Source: Clostridia bacterium (GTDB lineage: Bacteria; Bacillota; Clostridia; Oscillospirales; Acutalibacteraceae). From it: a stretch of DNA of 10,123 nucleotides. Positions 6,823 through 10,123 of this stretch are shown here, in pieces (the stretch's first letter is position 1; each line of letters starts with the position of its first letter). The notes below the pieces were generated by a model. That model was not told where the DNA came from and made no database searches. It saw only the letters and a list, made by a program, of their open reading frames with translations. The stretch lies in assembly GCA_900767015.1 (NCBI GenBank), contig CAAFXQ010000281.1, positions 1-10,123 on the forward strand. Reading direction: 5' to 3'. The translations under genes and the position numbers were made by a program.

Positions 6823-7314
6823 TTGAAAAACAGGAAGTTAAAAGTTTTAAGAACGGTAATTGTCATTTTGCTTATTGCCGATATGATTGCGATTTTTGCT
6901 TTTTCCGCCCAAAAAGCCGAACAGTCCGACAGCACAAGCACGGGCTTCATTCAGGTGCTTGCGAAAATGTTTTACCCCGGCTTTGAGTCGCTCGGAGAAG
7001 AAAAACAGCAGTCCGTTATCGGGAACTTGCAGTTTGTTGTCAGAAAGGCGGCGCACATGACCGAGTTTGCCTCCTTGGGGGTTTTGCTTTGTGCGCTTGC
7101 GCTTACGTTCGGGGAAAAATTCAGGTACTTCCTTTTTTCCTTTCTGTTCGGCGTTTTTTATGCGGCGACAGATGAATTTCATCAGCTTTTTGTCGAGGGA
7201 AGAAGCTGTCAGCTGACCGATGTTCTGATTGACGGCTTCGGTGTCGTTATCGGAATGACGGTGCTTTATCTTGTTGTCAGAATCTTGGTAAAAATCAAGC
7301 GAAAGCGAATATAG
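6823..7314 (+). CDS. VanZ-family membrane protein
   Basis: A 163-residue protein with hydrophobic segments near residues 9-27, 83-96, 101-115 and 135-155. It carries the hallmark VanZ-like sequence blocks: F-S-A-Q (27-30) after the first helix, R-K-A-A-H-M-T-E-F (74-82), and T-D-E-F-H-Q (116-121) with the following G-R-S-C-Q-L-T-D-V-L-I-D (126-137). The family is named after VanZ of the VanA glycopeptide-resistance transposon, which confers low-level teicoplanin resistance by a poorly understood route; chromosomal members are widespread in Firmicutes and this one sits beside no van genes, so a resistance call is not justified. The start is TTG at 6823 with AAAGGAG at 6804-6810; the next in-frame Met (residue 21) would destroy the first helix. 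It lies 3 nt after the upstream membrane protein gene and ends at a terminator. Confidence 0.9.
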   Translation: MKNRKLKVLRTVIVILLIADMIAIFAFSAQKAEQSDSTSTGFIQVLAKMFYPGFESLGEEKQQSVIGNLQFVVRKAAHMTEFASLGVLLCALALTFGEKFRYFLFSFLFGVFYAATDEFHQLFVEGRSCQLTDVLIDGFGVVIGMTVLYLVVRILVKIKRKRI

Positions 7315-7320
7315 TTTGTC

Positions 7321-7354
7321 TGCGGCAGTGTTTTTTCGAACACTGTCGTATTTT
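7321..7354 (+). terminator. Rho-independent terminator after the vanZ-like gene
   Basis: TGCGGCAGTGTT (7321-7332) pairs with AACACTGTCGTA (7339-7350) over 12 positions, two of them G-U, around the loop TTTTCG, followed by TTTTG. It starts 7 nt after the stop codon. The T-tract is short, but the stem is long and the position is right. Confidence 0.8.
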
Positions 7355-7410
7355 GTGTCATTCTTACAAAATTTGTTAAAGCGGATTATGGATTTTACAT
7401 AGAGAAGTCC

Positions 7411-7439
7411 TTTACAATTCTTAATTTTTTTGCTATATT
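7411..7439 (+). promoter_or_regulatory. Extended -10 promoter of the nucleotidyltransferase/peptidase-like fusion gene
   Basis: TTTACA (7411-7416) and TATATT (7434-7439) are 17 bases apart, and TGC (7431-7433) supplies an extended -10 TGn element. The region 7351-7468 is markedly AT-rich compared with the genes. Transcription would start near 7446, some 35 nt before the GTG start and upstream of the site GGAGGTGG (7469-7476). The 9-base inverted repeat at 7364-7372 and 7451-7459 brackets this promoter. Confidence 0.75.
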
Positions 7440-7480
7440 TATACTGTATGATTTTGTAAAAAATTGTCGGAGGTGGCGCT

Positions 7481-9112
7481 GTGACCGAACAAGAGTCTGC
7501 TTTTTTGAAGCTTATCGGCGAATACCTTTTCGGGACGGCCGTATCCGAAGAAAAAGCGGCTTATGAAGCCGAAATACTGCGCCTCTCCGTGGCACAGAAT
7601 ATGCTCGGAATCTGCTTTGCGGCCTTGAAAAGACGGAACGGCTCCGACGATATTCTCGAAAAAAGCAAAAAGGCGGTTATAGCGGGGACGATATTGCAGA
7701 CAAGAAAGACCGAACGGTTTTTGAAGCTTTATCGGTCGCTTGCGGACGCCGGTGTGACTCCCGTCTGCGTCAAGGGGATTACCTTACGGTGCCTTTACCC
7801 TGAACCCGAGCTCAGACCCTCAAGTGATGAAGATCTGATTCTTACCGAAAGCGAAAGGAAGCTTTTTAGGGGGATATGCGAAAAAAACGGCTTTCGGATT
7901 AAGGCCGAAAACGAAAATCAGATTACGGTCTATGATGAGGCAAGCGGGCTTGTTGTGGAGGCTCAGACGGTTTTCTTTCTTCCCGGCGACCGGATCAGCG
8001 AAAAAATGGACAGCTTTTTTGCCGACAGCCGCAATCGCCTTAAAACGATGCCGATACAGGGCGTTGTCATCAGGACGCTCGATTTTACGGACAACTTACT
8101 GTATCTTATTTGCCACGTCCTCAAGCACTACATAAGAAGCGGCTTCGGCATACGGCAGATTTGTGATATTCTTTTATTTTGCAAGACACATTTTAACGAA
8201 ATCGATTTTGATTTTGTTTTCAAAAAGCTTTGTGAAATTTCCGCTGACGGCTTTGCCGCCGACATCTTCAGAATCGGAAAAGAATACTTCGGACTGTCGC
8301 CGTTTTGTCCGCAGGTGTTTGCCGGCAGGGACGTGGATTTTGAAAAGCTTTTGGAAGATGTTCTTTCAGCGGGCGTTTTCGGCAAAAGTACAGCCGAACG
8401 GACGCACAGCGCTTCTTTGACGCTTTCGGCGGTCAAGGGAGAAAGAAACATCGGCAAAAGTGCGGCGAAACGAGCCTTTGTCAGCTTCGGGGAACTTCAG
8501 TCAGTTTATCCCGAAATGAAAGACAGAAAGTGGCTTTATCCGTATTACTCCGTTTTGCGATTGCTGTCGTATTTTAAACGGTCAGACGCAGTCAGATCAA
8601 CGGGACAGTCCATGCGGATTGCGACGGAAAGAATCGGTCAGTTCGAAGCCTACGGACTTCTTTCTTCGGGCGAAAACCGTGCATTTGACGACACGGTGAT
8701 CGATGCGGTGAAAAGCCGACTGAAAAGCGGAAAAACCGCCGATTTGGCGGTCACGGGAAGCAGTATGACGCCGTTTCTTGTGCCCGGAAGAGACAGCGTT
8801 CAGCTTACCGCCGTCAAAACTGAGCCGAAAAAAGGAGACGTTGTTTTATATCAAAGAAAAAACGGTGCTTATGTTTTGCACCGTGTAATAAAAAAAGACC
8901 GGGACGGTTTTTATTTTGCGGGGGACAGTCAGACCTTTGCGGAAGGACCGATCGGAAAAGAGCAGCTGATTGCCGTCTGCTGTGCTTTTTACAGAAAGGG
9001 AGAAAAAATATCGGGAGAAACGCTTGGCTGGAAAGCATATGAGCTTTTTTGGCGTAAATGCAGAAAGCTAAGACCTTCGATGATGAAGGCTTATGAAAAA
9101 ATGAAAAAATAA
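7481..9112 (+). CDS. Fusion of NTP_transf_5-type nucleotidyltransferase-like domain and S24/S26 signal-peptidase-like domain
   Basis: A 543-residue protein without evident signal peptide or membrane segment. Residues 1 to about 375 match the pattern of the uncharacterised nucleotidyltransferase family (NTP_transf_5): K98-G99 and following L/Y-P, R112, the acidic pair D116 and D118, and the H-V-L-K-H block (212-216) followed by G-I-R-Q-I-C-D (223-229). Residues about 420-505 look like an S24/S26 serine-peptidase fold: G-S-S-M-T-P (426-431) with the presumed nucleophile S428, then 'PKKGDVVLYQRKNGAYVLHR' with H467-R468-V469-I470, and G481-D482-S483. In bacterial type I signal peptidases a Lys general base occupies the place where this protein has His, as in SipW/ER-type enzymes. 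The start is GTG at 7481 with GGAGGTG 5 nt upstream. Stand-alone forms of both domains are known in peptide-modification (RiPP) neighbourhoods; the substrate here is unknown. It is followed after 24 nt by an epsC-like gene. Confidence 0.85.
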   Translation: MTEQESAFLKLIGEYLFGTAVSEEKAAYEAEILRLSVAQNMLGICFAALKRRNGSDDILEKSKKAVIAGTILQTRKTERFLKLYRSLADAGVTPVCVKGITLRCLYPEPELRPSSDEDLILTESERKLFRGICEKNGFRIKAENENQITVYDEASGLVVEAQTVFFLPGDRISEKMDSFFADSRNRLKTMPIQGVVIRTLDFTDNLLYLICHVLKHYIRSGFGIRQICDILLFCKTHFNEIDFDFVFKKLCEISADGFAADIFRIGKEYFGLSPFCPQVFAGRDVDFEKLLEDVLSAGVFGKSTAERTHSASLTLSAVKGERNIGKSAAKRAFVSFGELQSVYPEMKDRKWLYPYYSVLRLLSYFKRSDAVRSTGQSMRIATERIGQFEAYGLLSSGENRAFDDTVIDAVKSRLKSGKTADLAVTGSSMTPFLVPGRDSVQLTAVKTEPKKGDVVLYQRKNGAYVLHRVIKKDRDGFYFAGDSQTFAEGPIGKEQLIAVCCAFYRKGEKISGETLGWKAYELFWRKCRKLRPSMMKAYEKMKK

Positions 9113-9136
9113 ATCTGTTTTTTGGGTGTGTTAAAA

Positions 9137-10123
9137 ATGGAAGAAAAAACGTTTAAACGAAATCAAATGAAAAAAAGAGCCAAACCGATTTTAATCCTGA
9201 TCACGATTGCGGTCGACGCCTTTGTGGTCAATCTGGCAGGCTTCGGCGCATTGTTTACACGGTTTGAGTTTGATTATTTCGTGCTGGTGGCTTCGGGTTT
9301 TCTCGATAACTTCAAGTCGCTGATGCTTTTTTCGACTGTGGCGACAATTTTGATTTTCGCCGCTTTCCGGCTTTACAGTACCGTGTGGGCTTATGCCGGC
9401 GTCGGAGAGCTTCTGCGGATTATTTGTGCCTGTATTCTTTCGGTCTGCGCCGAGATGGGCTACGCTCTGGCTCTTCATATCCGTATGCCGAGAAGCTATA
9501 TGCTCATGAAGCTTTTGTTCTTTATTGCGGCGGTGTGCGTGATCCGATTTGCGAACCGAATCACAAGAATGCTGACTTCGACAACGCTGAAAAAACAAAA
9601 GCGCACCATGCTCATCGGCGCCGGAAGAAGCGGTGATATTGTCGTAAGAGAACTTAAGAACAACGCTTATTCCGAAAACAAGATCGTCTGTATTATTGAC
9701 GACGACAAAATGAAGCAGGGTCGGTTCTTAAACGGCGTTAAGGTTGTCGGCGGAAGAGAGACAATCGAAGAAAACTGCGAAAAGTATAACGTCGAGGAAA
9801 TTATCGTGGCGATGCCCTCGGCAACGGCTCTTCAGAAGCGTGAGATTATCAATATCTGCCAAAAGACCGACTGTCAGATTATGACGCTGCCCGGTATTTA
9901 TCAGCTTGCAAACGGTGAGGTCGATATTCAAAAAATCAGAAAGGTTGATGTTGAGGATCTTCTCGGCCGTGACAGCATCAAAATCAATCTTGACGAAATC
10001 AGCGGCTACATAAAGGACAAAACCGTCCTTGTCACGGGCGGCGGCGGCTCCATCGGAAGCGAGCTTTGCCGGCAGATTTCAAAGTATGAGCCGAAAGAGC
10101 TGATTATTTTCGATATCTACGAA
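9137..10123 (+). CDS. EpsC/CapD/PglF-type nucleotide-sugar epimerase/dehydratase, 3' end beyond window
   Basis: The first 329 codons are open to the window end. The N-terminus has four hydrophobic segments (about residues 17-42, 58-78, 88-110 and 121-138), typical of membrane-bound members. A first Rossmann-like domain follows, with L-I-G-A-G-R-S-G at 159-166 and 'IVCIIDDDK' downstream. The catalytic SDR domain begins at about residue 295 with T-G-G-G-G-S-I-G-S-E (300-309), the NAD(P)-binding motif of UDP-GlcNAc 4,6-dehydratases such as PglF, WbpM and FlaA1-like enzymes. The catalytic residues lie beyond the window, so the exact sugar reaction is open. Family members provide modified amino sugars for capsule, exopolysaccharide or protein glycosylation. 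ATG at 9137 is preceded by a weak GGGTGTG site (9124-9130); with no terminator or promoter seen in the 24-nt gap, it is probably co-transcribed with the upstream gene. Confidence 0.92.
   Translation, partial: MEEKTFKRNQMKKRAKPILILITIAVDAFVVNLAGFGALFTRFEFDYFVLVASGFLDNFKSLMLFSTVATILIFAAFRLYSTVWAYAGVGELLRIICACILSVCAEMGYALALHIRMPRSYMLMKLLFFIAAVCVIRFANRITRMLTSTTLKKQKRTMLIGAGRSGDIVVRELKNNAYSENKIVCIIDDDKMKQGRFLNGVKVVGGRETIEENCEKYNVEEIIVAMPSATALQKREIINICQKTDCQIMTLPGIYQLANGEVDIQKIRKVDVEDLLGRDSIKINLDEISGYIKDKTVLVTGGGGSIGSELCRQISKYEPKELIIFDIYE

Noticed and set aside
6823..7314. Glycopeptide-resistance gene call for the VanZ-family protein
   Set aside because: No vanR/S/H/A/X genes or transposon features are nearby; VanZ-like proteins are common chromosomal genes without a resistance role shown.
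7315..7480. RNA gene or riboswitch in the AT-rich gap
   Set aside because: Apart from the terminator hairpin and promoter elements, no tRNA fold, conserved riboswitch core or extended structure was seen, and the transcribed leader would be only about 35 nt.
9191..9598. 135-residue minus-strand ORF opposite the epsC-like gene
   Set aside because: The + strand frame encodes the membrane helices and Rossmann motifs of a known family; the minus ORF is His/Lys/Gln-rich noise.

Overview
The window looks like the chromosome of a low-to-mid GC Gram-positive, most likely a Clostridia member of the Oscillospiraceae/Ruminococcaceae type. This is inferred from the uppS-cdsA-dxr-rseP gene order, strong AGGTG-type ribosome binding sites, frequent TTG starts, a lipoprotein with a Thr/Ser-rich linker and an EpsC-type glycan gene; no taxonomic search could be run. 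All supported genes lie on the + strand. The first 19 bases match the 3' end of the Illumina TruSeq adapter, so position 1 is probably an untrimmed contig end rather than genomic DNA.

Region 1 (20-5074) is a compact envelope and isoprenoid housekeeping operon. It holds the 3' end of uppS (undecaprenyl diphosphate synthase), cdsA (CDP-diacylglycerol synthase), dxr (DXP reductoisomerase), rseP (site-2 intramembrane protease), rsmI (16S rRNA 2'-O-methyltransferase), and a gene for a membrane-anchored protein with a possible DUF4375-like domain that overlaps rsmI by 4 bases. Dxr makes isoprenoid precursors, UppS turns them into the lipid carrier for cell-wall building, CdsA feeds phospholipid synthesis and RseP processes membrane proteins. 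The starts of dxr and rseP are best placed at TTG codons 6 nt after clear Shine-Dalgarno sequences.

Region 2 (5075-7350) has a near-consensus sigma-A promoter driving a secreted lipoprotein of unknown function that ends at a Rho-independent terminator. A two-gene unit follows: a polytopic membrane protein of unknown function and a VanZ-family protein, closed by a second terminator.

Region 3 (7351-10123) starts with an AT-rich stretch containing an extended -10 promoter. It drives a 543-residue protein that appears to fuse an NTP_transf_5-type nucleotidyltransferase-like domain to a C-terminal S24/S26 (signal-peptidase-like) domain with a Ser/His rather than Ser/Lys signature. Right behind it is the 5' part of an EpsC/CapD/PglF-type nucleotide-sugar dehydratase gene, cut by the window end. 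This looks like the edge of a surface-glycan or peptide-modification locus. The fusion protein is the most interesting item in the window; the rest is mostly conventional.
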